NCBI GenBank assembly: GCA_026018925.1
Contig: JAKSZU010000003.1
Location: forward strand, 189,941,639 to 190,005,638
DNA: 64,000 bases
Direction: 5' to 3'
From: Tupaia tana
Lineage: Eukaryota > Chordata > Mammalia > Scandentia > Tupaiidae
Shown: positions 11,569-22,389 of the stretch, piece by piece
Position numbering within the stretch: position 1 is the first letter of the stretch
Layout: every line of letters begins with the position of its first letter
Translations under genes and position numbers: made by a program
Notes under the pieces: model-generated
What the model was told of the DNA's origin: nothing
The model's database searches: none
What the model saw: the letters and a program-made list of their open reading frames with translations, nothing else

Positions 11569-11810
11569 TTTTTTAAGAGGTTTTTGCTATAGGGCGGGTG
11601 CACTCGCCAGAAAGACGGAGACAGAGCGAGAAATCACCCCCTAGGGGGGATGGCCACACTGCAATCCCTTCTCCTCCATTCTCCTCTTGGGATCTTGGGC
11701 ACACACGCACACGCGCCCAGCATGAGTTTAAGCCACTGGGTCCGGGACTTGAACCATGGTCGACTACGTGGGAGTCCAGCAACATAGCCATTACGCCAAC
11801 TGCTGGTCCC
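11569..11810 (-). mobile_element. SINE-A
   Basis: Minus-strand copy from TTTTAAGAGGTTTTTGC to GCTGGTCCC. TSD near AAGATCTCATTATTATT (11552-11568) and 11811-11827, 15 of 17 matching. Confidence 0.93.
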
Positions 11811-11827
11811 AAGACCTCATTGTTATT

Positions 11828-12783
11828 ATCAGCTAGACATGGGCATTTTATCATTACATTCACATGGAGAGACAAAAGGTAAGTTCTTAAAAAGGTAAGT
11901 TCTTGAAAATTTCTCTTTTTGATCTCATCTGAAACATACTGGGACTGCCTAGTTTCCAGACTAGCTATACTCTGATGTTTGTGTAGTCAACCACAGCCAC
12001 AGCAAGCAGGATGGTATTTATCTTTTATAATAATACAGAGTGCTCTGTCGTAGAGTAGGGTCAGTGAAATGAGTAATAATCCCACCAGTGTCTAAGGTAC
12101 AACCAGCAGGGTCCAGGTCAACAGGCAAGCAGCCGATAATTTGCCCAACAACACTGAATTTCATCTGCCCACAGCCTCTATCTACTGATTATACAATCAA
12201 TACACCTCAGATGAGAAGAGCTAACAACTGACCGGGGCAGATCAATGCTAGCAAATAAGCGCTTCATGACAAAAAGTTTGATAATTACCATTCTGAAGCC
12301 GTGTAAATGTTGTTTCTATTGTAACAACATTCATGATGATACTGCTATGATTGCACTGTTATTATAGGTTTAATGTTAGGCAATCAAGCTACAGTGGTCT
12401 AGATATCAACAAACAGCATCAAAAGAAAACATCAAATTGTCCCTATTCTTTTGACACTGTAGCTGAGAAATTTTTCTATGTTAGTGGCCTTAAATGAACA
12501 ATAATAAGTGACAATTTAGTGAAAAACACTATTTTCACATCTTACAAAAGTCATGCAATATAGATTGATACAAGTATGATTATTTCTAGGACCACTTGAA
12601 CCAGGGGATTAAAATAAATTCAGTCCTGTGACCATGGTTTTTCTTTCTTTTTTCCCCCACATACATTATTTAAAGAGGATTTATGTAAATTTTCTCCATA
12701 CTCATAATTTTTCAAGCATTAGTGCAGTCATAAGTATAGGGCACCTTGGCTTGATTTAATTATTATCGTTTCCAATACAGTAC
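11828..12783. other. unassigned unique DNA
   Basis: About 950 bp without SINEs. A short direct repeat of AAGGTAAGTTCTT occurs at 11877-11904. No gene signal. Confidence 0.5.
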
Positions 12784-12784
12784 A

Positions 12785-12814
12785 CTTTATTTTATTTTAT
12801 TTTATTTTATTTTT
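12785..12814. repeat. (TTTTA)n pentanucleotide repeat
   Basis: Five to six TTTTA units. Confidence 0.9.
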
Positions 12815-14150
12815 GAGCCCTGATTGCTAGTTCATTCTCAATCATTAGCATTTAGAAGAACCAGTCATTACTGGTTTTCAATAGCTGCTTGGGTTCCTAT
12901 AAGCACTTAGAGTCTTAAAACACAGAAATGGAAAACAGACATTTCAAAGGTAGAACAAATCACGACTCTTAGAGGTAGGGTACGAGAAGCCCTGCGTGCG
13001 TGGGCACTGAAGCACACACATTCTTAACTTTCCCATTTGCTTTTTAAAAACCACAAGGAATTGGGTCTAAAAAAACTAGGGCACCTCATTTCTGTAAGAT
13101 GCCTGCTCATATAGAAAAGTGGGAGCCGATTCCAAATGAAAGGCTTTTCAAAAGAATGGCAGTGACTTGGGGCCATAATAATAATTTCTGCAAGGGTATG
13201 TCTGACTTTGGGATTTGTGCGACACACACTTTTAATTGTCACTTCCATAAATACATCCCCAGCTGCACCCAGACAGCAATGAAGTTACCTGTCTCAAACT
13301 TGGTCTCCACATCCCCGAGTGGCCAAATCTCACTGTCTGGGAGAAATCAGCTGCCTTTCCATGTAGATAAGAGATACAGAGGGGAGGAGGCGAGCAATGC
13401 TAAAGAGTTTGTCAATAGCTCAAGAGAGAAAGGGCAAACCAAAAAACCTTTTGTGGGCAGTAGTGCGAGCAAGATTTTCAGCATGCTCAGAGGTTGCTGT
13501 TAAATGTCTTTCTCAACCGCATTCTCTTTCTTCCCATGCAGCTCCTACCTCGCAATAGAGTCAAAGAATGTGATGTATATTAAAATGCTTTGCCTCTCAG
13601 ATGGGGCTCATTTTTATTCAGGGACAATTTTGCTGACTGACAGGTAAGCGTTTGGTGCTGAAATTGGACCTGTACAAGAGCTTTGCATTTCATTTGCTCC
13701 ATTACACCAGCGCATGAATTACTGGGCTTCCACGTTGGCATCTTTCCATTACTTTCAAATATCTGACATGAGCAAAATGACTCATCTGACATTTCATGTA
13801 ACAAATTTGTTCCAAAAAGAATAGAACATTATTATACTATTTTATATACGTGGGTACCACAACCTTACACCCTAATCTGACCAGAAATTGTAAGTGTATA
13901 AATAGTAGCTGATATCAGTTTAAGAAAACACACTGCCAGTGACAGCTGTAAAATATTACGGCAAGAAATATGTCTGCTTTTTCATATTATCCACTGTCAC
14001 TTCAACCTACTTCCTGAAATGTTAGCAAACTTCAGTCAAAGATGTAGCTTTGTATTTTGGTTTCATTTCCACCACTGAGTAAACTTGGGGGCATTATTTA
14101 TTCCAATGCACAGTGAGTTGTCTTTCTCATTTTTAATCAGTTGTTTAAAA
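12815..14150. other. repeat-free block, candidate conserved non-coding DNA
   Basis: About 1.3 kb with no interspersed repeat, mixed base composition unlike the AT-rich surroundings and several AT-core motifs of the homeodomain type (GAATTACTGG, CATGAATTAC). A 134-codon frame at 13099-13503 and an exon-like segment at 13542-13643 lie in it. Inferred as possible regulatory DNA; conservation was not testable. Confidence 0.35.
13542..13643 (+). other. exon-like segment with splice-site context (unproven)
   Basis: A pyrimidine tract and CCCATGCAG acceptor precede a 102-bp segment followed by CAG|GTAAGC, a near-ideal donor. Only the frame starting at the second base is open throughout; it reads SYLAIESKNVMYIK and so on to ILLTD, a peptide I do not recognise. 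102 bp is a multiple of three. This could be a chance pair of sites, a non-coding RNA exon or a real internal exon. Confidence 0.2.
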
Positions 14151-15820
14151 GATGTGCTCTCTCTCTCTCTTTCTTACAGAAATATACTTAAAGAAATATA
14201 GAAACTAAGAGAGTGAGGAGTTAACAAGCCCGTATGAAATACACATTTATAGCCATACTACTACTGTTTGCCAACTACTACGGAATTACTTGGTCTCCAA
14301 ATCCTCCTAGCTCCCACCTTCCTTTGAATACTTTTTGTTCTCTCTCTTTTTTTTAAGCAACAACTACACAGACCATGACCCAGGACCTTCAGATAATCCT
14401 CCTTCCAAATCTAATGCCACATCCAATCGCTGAATTTGCCTTGTAGAACTAGGAAGGTGTTTCAATTCTTTGCTAAAGGCCAGTGTTATCAGAGTCTTGT
14501 TCCAGGCAGAAGATTAGAAAGAAAGAATCCTCAGCTTTATGACTCAGGCAGGCGTTTTTCCCTCCTCTTCCCTTAAAAATACTTCAGTAACACATTACAA
14601 CCTGCCATCTAAAGCTGAAGATCTCAGATCTACACTCAGAGAAGGGTTTTTCTAGGTGACAGTATAACATTTCATAAAGTAACAGCATAATTATGTGACA
14701 GTAAAATTTAAAATATCATGTTCACTGTTAGGATGAATACATCAAATTAATACAGTATTATTTCCATATGAAATTATTAGCCTCATTATTATATAATGGT
14801 ATTTTCTGTAATAAATGGTCTCATATTATAAATGTTAAAGTACTTTATATTATGGTATATCCTCCTTAACAATGTTAATTTATCTTCGAGCATTATTCAT
14901 ATGCTGAATTTATATAAAGTTATAATACAAAAATGAGACATTCAAAAAGTCTCATTAGTTTTGTCATTATAACTCATCTGTATTTAAAAGCATGTGGGAA
15001 TTCATGGCTTTTCCCTGGTACATCCAGCATCAAAGTGACTTGCCTACCCTAGGGAATCATTTAACTCAAATGCTTACAGAAGATATTGCAGATGAATAAC
15101 ACCTGCCTTTGAAGAAATGAAATTAAAAGTAAATCTTTTAGAAATAAACTCCTCAAAATAGGTCCAGCCTCTAACACTCCACAGAGACTGAATGAATGAC
15201 TGTTACTTGCAATATTTTGTTTCAGATCCCTCTCCCTCTCTAATCCTAACACACTACTCTCCTCAGGCCTGGGTAATCTCACCAACCACATTGTCCTCAC
15301 CTGCTCCTATGGTTGTCTACTGCTCTCAGTGTAAGTCACGAAATCATTTGACATTGACCATTGATTTCATTCACACTAAAGCCTCACATAATCCAACAAG
15401 CTTCTATTTTTATTATGACAAACATTCTCCCCCATTCAAACTTGCCCTTGTCACCTCATTTTTTAGCAGATGACTACTTCCCAAGTTACTAATATATACC
15501 GAGGTTACTGAACACGAATATCCTATAATGTCTATCCTCATTAATTCAGATTCTTTGTGTCTTCTTTGCTTCCCCATTCTGCCTCCTGACCAACTTTAGT
15601 GCTTCCCTATATGGCTCTGTGTGTGCCAACTCTTTTTTAGAGATATGTGGGTATAAACTTCTACCTTCAAGATAATCATTTCTGTGTCTGTGTGTTTTAT
15701 AATACTCGACTAAAATGAATCATGGATACATTTTAATACAGCACTGTATTTTTTATATTCAGTATGCAGTTTCAAATGTTCATCTAGAAGAATTAATATG
15801 TAAGAACTGTCCATAAAATT
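14151..15820. other. unassigned unique DNA
   Basis: SINE-free 1.7 kb apart from a (CT)n tract at 14157-14171. Frames at 15061-15300 and 15192-15473 lie on opposite strands, are short and show no domain. No gene supported. Confidence 0.5.
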
Positions 15821-15824
15821 AAAA

Positions 15825-16025
15825 TAAAAAAATGTGACGGGATCTACCATACCAGAAATCAAAACATAGCTATAAATATATAGTACTTAAAGCAGAAACT
15901 GACGAATCAGTGAGACATAATAGAGCATCCAGAAACAGGTGCTTACACACATGGATACAGTATATGATAAAGGTTGTACTTCAAAATAGTGACTAAAAGA
16001 TGAACTATTTAATGCATTTTGTTTG
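15825..16025 (+). mobile_element. old L1M ORF2 fragment (first piece)
   Basis: Decayed ORF2 text: ACCATACCAGAAATC, ATAGAGCATCCAGAAACAGG and ATATGATAAAGG occur in L1 order. The element resumes at 16950 and again at 19572, so the three pieces are parts of one L1M split by later insertions. Confidence 0.7.
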
Positions 16026-16202
16026 GGGGCCAGACTGTAGTATTTCAATGCTAATTCAAATGGAACCTATAGGAAAGGTCCGAGATTTGCATCCAGGGAC
16101 ATCCCTCAATACACTGGGCCTATGCTCATGAGTGCCTGTGATTTTTGCATCCAGGGACATCCCTCAATACACTGGGCCTATGCTCATGAGTGCCTGTGAT
16201 TT
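16026..16202 (+). mobile_element. truncated SINE-C with 58-bp tandem duplication
   Basis: The head (GGGCCAGACTGTAGTATTTC) and middle match SINE-C; the TGTTGGGGG core and the tail are missing. Bases 16086-16143 are repeated exactly at 16144-16201 (period 58, no mismatch). Confidence 0.75.
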
Positions 16203-16250
16203 CTTTTTTTGTTCTCCACAACTCTCAGTTCCCTTGACAGCTGTATTTCT

Positions 16251-16530
16251 TTTTCTTTTTCTTTCTTTTTTTTTTTTGGAGAGGTTTTTGCTATAGGGCA
16301 CGTGTGCTCGCCAAACAGACAGAGAGAGACAGAGAGATAGAAAGCAAGAAATCACCCCCCACGGGGGATGGCCACGCCGCAATCCCTTCTCCTCCATTCT
16401 CCTCTCGGGATCTTGGGCACGCACGCACACGCGCCCGGCGTGAGTTTTAAGCCACCGGGTCCGGGACTCGAACCACAGTTGACTATGTGGGAGTCCAGCG
16501 ACATAGCCATTACGCTAACTGCTGGTCCCA
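16251..16530 (-). mobile_element. young SINE-A with intact Pol III boxes
   Basis: Near-consensus copy. On the minus strand the A box TAGCGTAATGG fits TRGYNNARNNG and the B box is GGTTCGAGTCC. The 14-bp TSD ACAGCTGTATTTCT is perfect at 16237-16250 and 16531-16544. The intact boxes make it one of the few copies here that could still be transcribed by Pol III. Confidence 0.95.
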
Positions 16531-16600
16531 ACAGCTGTATTTCTCAAAGCAGAATACATACTACTAATGGTATGCAAGATGGATGAGCTAATTGTTATTT

Positions 16601-16837
16601 AATTTGTCAAAGGGCAGGTGCTCTTGCCATAGAGAATTGGTTTGGGGTAATGATGGTGAGAAGCACCTCCTGGGGGGACTGTCATGTCACAATCTTCTCC
16701 ACGCTCCTCTCAGGACCCTCAATTTGCACACATGCACAAGTGCACAGCTTGTCTCTCAAGTAGCTGGATCCAGGACTCAATGTGCAGTTGGCCATGTGAG
16801 ATTCAGCTGCTTCAACCACCATGCCACTAGCTGACCT
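16601..16837 (-). mobile_element. SINE-B
   Basis: Antisense body CAATCTTCTCCACGCTCCTC and head ACCACCATGCCACTAGCTGAC. Diverged; it sits within the gap of the split L1M. Confidence 0.8.
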
Positions 16838-16949
16838 AAGCATTTTTTATTTTAATATTTTAATGTTATTTTATTATAACATCTATTTATAGCAAGTAAA
16901 ATTCTATTTCAGTAGTGATTTGATATTTTCTTTTACAATAAATTTAAGT

Positions 16950-17115
16950 TAAAAAAAGCAAGTCAAAAGAAAAAATATATGACATCAAAAACATAGGCAA
17001 CAAAAGAAACAAATACATAAATTTCATCAAAAATAAAAAATTTTGTCTTTCAGAAGGTACTATCAAGAGAGTGAAAAAGCAATCCACAGGATAGGAGAAA
17101 ATATTTGTAAATTAT
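16950..17115 (+). mobile_element. old L1M ORF2 fragment (second piece)
   Basis: L1 ORF2 text (TCATCAAAAATAAAAAATTTTG, GTACTATCAAGAGAGTG, GGAGAAAATATTTG) stops at 17115 and continues at 19572 after the younger L1. The final 19 bases are duplicated on the other side. Confidence 0.85.
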
Positions 17116-18621
17116 ATTACAAAGCAGTGATAATCAAAACAGTTTGGTATTGGCACAAAAACAGAAATGAGGACCAATAGAACAGAGTAGAGACCTCAAA
17201 AATAAACCCCAAAATACAGAGCCAGCTCATCTTTGACAAAAAGTACCAGTCAATCCTGTGGGAAAAGGAAAACTCTTTGGCAAATGGTGCTGGAAAAACT
17301 GGGTATCCACCAGCAGAAAGATGAATCTGAACCCCTATCTGTTACCATTAACAAAAATCAACTCAAAGTGGATCAAAGATCTAAACCTAAGACCACAAAC
17401 TATAAAACTATTGGTGGAAAACACTAGGGAAACTCTGGGAGACATTGGGGTAAGCAAAGACTTCTTAAGCAAGACCCCCAAAGCACAGGCAATAATCCCC
17501 AAAATAGACAGGTGGGATTTTATCAGGTTAAGAAGTTTCTGCACAGCAAAGGACAATGTAATTAGTAGGAATCAACAACCCTCAGAATGGGAGAGAGTTT
17601 TTGTTAACTGCACCTCAGATAAGAGACTGATAACCAGAATACACAAGGAACTCAAGCGGCTTACCCAGAAGAAAATGACTGACCCAATTAAGATGGGAAA
17701 TTAGCTGAATAAACAACTCTCTAGAAGACATATGAACAGCCAAAAAGCATATGAAAAAAATGCTCAACATCCCTTATCATAAGGTAGATGCAGATGAAAA
17801 CCACAATGAGATACCACCTACCCCCAGTCAGAATGGCGAAGATTTAAAAAAACAAAAAATGATAAGTGCTGGAGGGGATGTGGTGAAAGGGGAATGCTCC
17901 CACACTGTTGGTGGAAACGTAAATTGGTCCAGCCACTGTGGAGAACAATATGGAGTTTCCTCAAAGACCTTCAAATAGAACTACCATATGATCCAGCAAT
18001 TCCACTCCTAGGTATCTACCCAAAGGACAGGTGAACACTCAGTCAGAAAAGCGCTTACACAAATATATTTATTGCTGCATTATTTATGATTGCTAAGACA
18101 TAGAACCAACCCAAATGTCCACAAAGAGATGAATGGATTGAAAAAGTGTGGCACATATACTCTATGGAATACTATTCAGTCATAAAAAACAATAAGGGCC
18201 TAGAATTTGATAGAAAGTGGATGAATATGGGAGATTTGTTGCTGAGTGAAGCAAGTCAGGCTTCGAAAGAGAGACATTGCATGTCTCCACTTAACATATA
18301 CTGACTTCCACACTCTATGGTAGAATCTGAAAGACTGGAGGACATAAAATCATTAAAAATCGTTATGGACACTAGAGACAAAGTGGAAAGAGAGCGTGGA
18401 AGGGAAAGAACATAGGAAAGTAAATTTGGGGGGAAAATAGAGAGGTAAGACACTGTGGGACACAGATATGGTTTATTATCTACTGATGAGGATGTGTACA
18501 GTATTCTCAACGAGCTGGACTGAGGTGTATATCATGCTGGGTAAAGTCTCTTTATAATCTAAATTATATATAGCAATCGAATGTATGAATAATAATAATA
18601 ATAGTAATAATAAAAGTGTAC

Positions 18622-19287
18622 AGATCATAAATTTCCACACAAGAAATATGCCTTATATTCTGCTCTCAGATCAAAAAACAGGATATTAAAAACACTATAA
18701 ATCTTCTGGGGCTGGCAAGTGGTGTGGTGGTTAAGGTTCTGGACTCCCACATAGCCGACCACAGTTCCAGTCCTGGACCTGGAGGCTTGCTTTCCTACTT
18801 TTCCTTTCTCTCTTTCTGTCTCTCTCTAGTCAAATTAAACAAATAATAACGATGATAATAAGTGAAATAAAATAATTCTTTAAAAATTTTTTAAAAATTA
18901 TAAATCTTCTTTGTATTCTCTATTAATTAGCCCCATCCTGAATGTAGTAAATTATATCTATTGAATTTTGAATAACACCCTTAAATACCTATAGTAAATC
19001 CCAGCCAGTTACCAAATTGCAATGTTTCTTTGTTAGCATTTCACTGACCATTTTGCTAAAAGTTTATTTAGTATGTATCAATATTCATTAGCCTTTAACG
19101 AGTGTACAAATTCACTTTTTAAACATTTTTATCATGATTTTTATTAAGATTCATAAATGAGCTATAATATTTCTTTCTTAATTTTCCAGAAAATTATGTA
19201 AAATGAGGTGTTATTTCTGCTTTATAGTCATATATTTGATTCTATATAGACCATGTTCAATAAAAGTCATCATCAAAATCAAAAAAA
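18622..19287 (+). other. transduced 3' flank of the L1
   Basis: Non-L1, AT-rich sequence between the L1 AATAAT-type end and the AATAAA/poly(A) end. Its source locus elsewhere in the genome should match the two parts around the SINE-D. It holds no gene signal. Confidence 0.65.
18708..18898 (+). mobile_element. SINE-D (short, head-only)
   Basis: tRNA head GGGGCTGGCAAGTGGTGTGG, then GGCTTGCTTTCCTAC, a CT-rich stretch and CAAATTAAACAAATAAT. The SINE-A middle is absent. The 12-bp TSD TATAAATCTTCT is perfect at 18696-18707 and 18899-18910. Confidence 0.9.
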
Positions 19288-19289
19288 GA

Positions 19290-19539
19290 GGGACCAGCAG
19301 TTAGCGTAATAGCTGTGTCGCTGGACTCCGACGTAGTCGACTGTGGTTCGCGTCCCGGACTCAGTGGCTTTATACTCACGCCGGCGCATGTGCGTGCGTG
19401 CCCAAGATCCTGAGAGGAGAATGGAGGAGAAGGGATTGCAGCGTGGCCATCCCCCCTCGGGGGTGATTTCTCGCTTTCTGTCTCTCTGTCTCTCTCTGTC
19501 TGGTGAGCACACACGCCCTATAGCAAAAACCTCTAAAAA
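19290..19539 (+). mobile_element. SINE-A in the poly(A) end of the transducing L1
   Basis: Near-consensus copy; A box slightly changed (TAGCGTAATAG) and B box GGTTCGCGTCC. The 15-bp TSD AAAATCAAAAAAAGA is perfect at 19275-19289 and 19540-19554. Its target was the A-rich end of the L1 insertion, so it is younger than that event. Confidence 0.95.
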
Positions 19540-19571
19540 AAAATCAAAAAAAGAAAATATTTGTAAATTAT

Positions 19572-20485
19572 GTATTTGATAAGAAATTCATAACATAAAA
19601 AGAACTAAAACTCAAAAAAAATCCCTACAACTAAAATAAAATAACATGGTCAGAGACTGGCAAAGAACTTGAATAGACATTTCTCCAAAGAAGATACATA
19701 TGGCCAAGTAGTACATGGAAAGATACTTAACATCATTAATTATTAGGTAAACGCAAATCAAAACCACATGAGATACCACTTTATATCTACTAGGATGGCT
19801 ATTATAAAAATAGATAAATAAAATGGAAAATAACAAGTATTGGTGAGGATTAAGAGAAACCAGAATCCTATGTGTTGTAGGTAGGAATGTCAAATGACAC
19901 AGCCACTATGGAAAATAGTATAGAGGTTCCTAAAAAAATTAAACATAAAATTACCACATGATCCAGAATTTCCACTTCTAGGTATATGTTCAAAAGAAAT
20001 GAAAGCAGGGACTGCAACAGACATTTATACAGCCATATTCACAGCAGCATTATTCATATAGCCAAAAGATGTAAACAATCCAAATACTCATCAGTGGACA
20101 ACTGGACTGACGAATTGTAGTATGTAAATACTGGAATAATATTCAGCCTTGAAAAGGAATGACATTCTGACACATTGCAACACAGAGGACCTTTAAAGCC
20201 ATTTCACTAAGTGAAATAAGCAAGTCACTAATAGACAAATACTGTATGGTTCCACTTATATGAAATCACAGAAATCTACAAAAGTAGAATGATAGTTGCC
20301 AGGGACTAGGGAGGAAAAGGAGAATGTGTGTTATTATTCTATGGGTTAGAAAAATGGGAAAATGAAAAAAGTTCTAGAGCTGGAAGGTGGTGCTATTGTA
20401 TAACAATATAAATATACTTAATGCCACTGAACCTAAAAATGATTAAAATGATAGCCTTTTTGTTCTGTGTATATATATACACATT
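19572..20485 (+). mobile_element. old L1M ORF2 end and 3' UTR (third piece)
   Basis: Picks up exactly where the second piece stopped: GACTTGAATAGACATTTCTCC-like text, GAGATACCACTTTATATC, CAGCAGCATTATTCATATAG and an L1MA/L1MB-like 3' UTR. Confidence 0.88.
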
Positions 20486-20738
20486 TTTTTTTGAGGGAGA
20501 GATTTTAGCTATAGGGCATGTGCACTCGCTGGAGAAAGAGACAGAGAGACAGAAATTGAGAAATCCTCCCCTCATGGCCACACCACAACCCCTTCTCATC
20601 CATTTTCCTCTTGGGATCTTTGGGCACAACCACACATGCACCTAGTGTGAGTTTCAAGCCTTTGGATCTGGGACTCGAACTGTGGTCCACCTTGTGGGAA
20701 TCCAGCTGCCTTAACCATCATGCCACCTGCTGGTCCCC
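20486..20738 (-). mobile_element. SINE-A/B intermediate in L1M 3' UTR
   Basis: Antisense copy GCTATAGGGCATGTGCACTCG to CACCTGCTGGTCCC; GAGTTTCAAGC in place of the SINE-A GAGTTTAAGCC. The L1M 3' UTR continues after it. Confidence 0.88.
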
Positions 20739-20792
20739 TACATTTTCTGTTGTGTATATTTTACCACCATAAAAATATTTTAAAATAGTGAA
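20739..20792 (+). mobile_element. old L1M 3' terminus (fourth piece)
   Basis: TTGTGTATATTTTACCACCA followed by an A-rich end is the terminal sequence of L1MA/L1MB 3' UTRs. Confidence 0.75.
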
Positions 20793-21030
20793 GGACTCAG
20801 CAATAATTCATGAAGGTAGTTCATAAATGAGTGGTATGTCAGACACAAGGTAATGTTCTAATGAATTATTTCATATGAATATCATTTCACATAAAGGTCT
20901 GTACATCATAGCTTTTATTTCTATTTATTTACACCCAAAATCATATTAAAAAAGTCTTAGAACAATGCTGTGTACCTAATATTAGTCATAAATAATTGTG
21001 CAAATATATGAAACCTACTGCACATATAAA
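20793..21030 (+). other. old repeat remnant, L2/MIR-tail-like
   Basis: The phrase CTTAGAACAATGCTGTGTACC with later ATAAATAATTG recalls L2/MIR tails; too decayed to be certain. Confidence 0.35.
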
Positions 21031-21118
21031 TTTTTTTTTTCTTAAAGGGAGACTTTTGTTGTAGGGCATGTGTGTTCACCAGAGAGACAGAGAGAGAGAA
21101 AGTGAGAAATCACCCCCT

Positions 21119-21142
21119 CCCCCCCCCCCCCCCCCCCCCCCC
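21119..21142. repeat. poly(C) run inside SINE
   Basis: Twenty-four consecutive C at the place of the normal CCCCCC/GGGGGG hairpin of the SINE. Confidence 0.95.
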
Positions 21143-21199
21143 GGAGAATGGCCACACCACAATCCCTTCTCCTCCATTCTTCTCTTGGGATTTTGGGCA

Positions 21200-21205
21200 T
21201 GCGCG

Positions 21206-21255
<50 letters not shown>
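21200..21255. repeat. (GC)n(AC)n microsatellite inside SINE
   Basis: Alternating purine-pyrimidine throughout, so it is a candidate Z-DNA-forming tract. Confidence 0.95.
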
Positions 21256-21257
<2 letters not shown>

Positions 21258-21339
21258 GTGAGTTTCAAGCCTGTGGGACTCAAACCGTGATCGGCCATGT
21301 AGGAGTCTCTCAACCACTACATCACCTGCTGGCCTCCAC

Positions 21340-22140
21340 ATATGGATTTTAAAAGTACTTTATTAAGTCCTAGGAACAAAAGAATATACAGGATGGCTGT
21401 GAAAAGATACTATATTAACAGAAAAAAATATGGTACTCAGTTACTAACAGTGAAAAGAGCAGGCTGCATTTAAACTAAGATAATGTTGTTAGTGTCATCT
21501 ACATATATCATTTACTTGAACACATTAAAATCTTATTACCTCGATGGGAAAAATTCTTCCTGCATATTCTAAGAAGACTCCTTCTCTTTAAGCTCATCCC
21601 TACAAACTCTTTATTCCTCTATCTAGAGAAAAAAACAAAACAAAACTCTCTATAAAAGATCACATAGTTCCAATCACTATATAAATCTATCTTTTTATTC
21701 ATATTTTATCTCTTAAATCCCCTTACATTGGTGAACATGACCAGATTTTAAATATCAGCTCTGGTTCCCCCCACCCCCCGAAAAAAAGATTGTCTTAAAC
21801 AGGGCTTTGTTTCTTGATCCTAAAGTCTCTTTCAACATGCCCATGCTTTGAATCTAAGCACTCATGAATTCAGATTATCTAACTTGTAGTTCAAAAAGTT
21901 TTTTGTTTTGTGTCCATAAGTACCTGCCTGAAAGTACAACAGCTGTCTTTTGAAGCTAAAATATGTAACAGCACTCTGATAGCCTATGAATTCCCAATTA
22001 CCACCTTCAAACAACCAAACGAATTTGTGCTTTTCTAACCTAGGTGAGACCACATGACACAGTGGTACAGATTATCTTCAAAACAGTGCATAGTCAATTT
22101 TTGTTGGTTTGCCTTCCACATTTTGTAAAAAGTAGAATGA
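21340..22140. other. unassigned unique DNA
   Basis: No repeat or gene recognised. A short C-run near 21768-21779. Confidence 0.5.
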
Positions 22141-22144
22141 TTTG

Positions 22145-22386
22145 CATTTTCTTTTTCTTTTTTTTTTAAAGTTCATGTATTTATTTCTTCAATGAGCAAA
22201 AAAGAGAGAAAGACTAGCACCTGGAATAGGGTCTCAATGGTGAGATCTGGCCCCAGCTTTAGCCTTAGATCATGAGCACACAAATGCCCACTATATCAGG
22301 GGGGGGTCTCTGGACACAAACCTTAAAACATCTCATGTAAGTCAGCCTCACAGAGCATTTTACCACTGTGCCACGAACCAGTCCCC
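22145..22386 (-). mobile_element. SINE-C
   Basis: T-rich start with CATGTATTTATTTCTTCAATG, antisense core AATAGGGTCTC, head TTTTACCACTGTGCCACGAACC. Confidence 0.75.
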
Positions 22387-22389
22387 ACA

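Larger units (their letters stand above)
17116..19552 (+). mobile_element. 5'-truncated lineage L1 with probable 3' transduction
   Basis: 17116-18300 is L1 ORF2 C-terminal sequence; the frame 17258-17704 gives KWCWKNW, KINSKWIKDLN and SFCTAK, all characteristic of the L1 ORF2 C-terminus, with stops elsewhere. 18300-18620 is the lineage L1 3' UTR ending in AATAAT repeats. The insertion does not end there: unique DNA continues to AATAAA (19259-19264) and an A run (19281-19287). The 19-bp sequence GAAAATATTTGTAAATTAT is perfect at 17097-17115 and 19553-19571 and brackets the whole block. I infer that the L1 transcript read past its own weak poly(A) site and carried about 0.65 kb of flank. SINE-D (18708-18898) and SINE-A (19290-19539) lie within the block. 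The element is dead: truncated and full of stops. Confidence 0.8.
21032..21335 (-). mobile_element. SINE-A/B with two internal microsatellite expansions
   Basis: Minus-strand copy whose C-run has grown to a 24-base poly(C) (21119-21142) and whose GC/AC-rich middle has become (GC)n(AC)n (21200-21255). The head ends GCTGGCCTCC. The flanking CACATAT at both sides may be a short TSD. Confidence 0.9.

Noticed and set aside
13099-13503. 134-codon frame as a protein gene
   Set aside because: No recognisable domain, no repeat in family, and chance frames of this size are expected in a less AT-rich stretch. Kept only as context for the exon-like segment.
17258-17704. 148-codon frame as a gene
   Set aside because: It is a relic of L1 ORF2 C-terminus inside a truncated element with stops before and after.
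21110-21260. CRISPR-like or regulatory array from poly(C) and alternating GC/AC
   Set aside because: Simple microsatellite growth inside a SINE in a mammalian genome.
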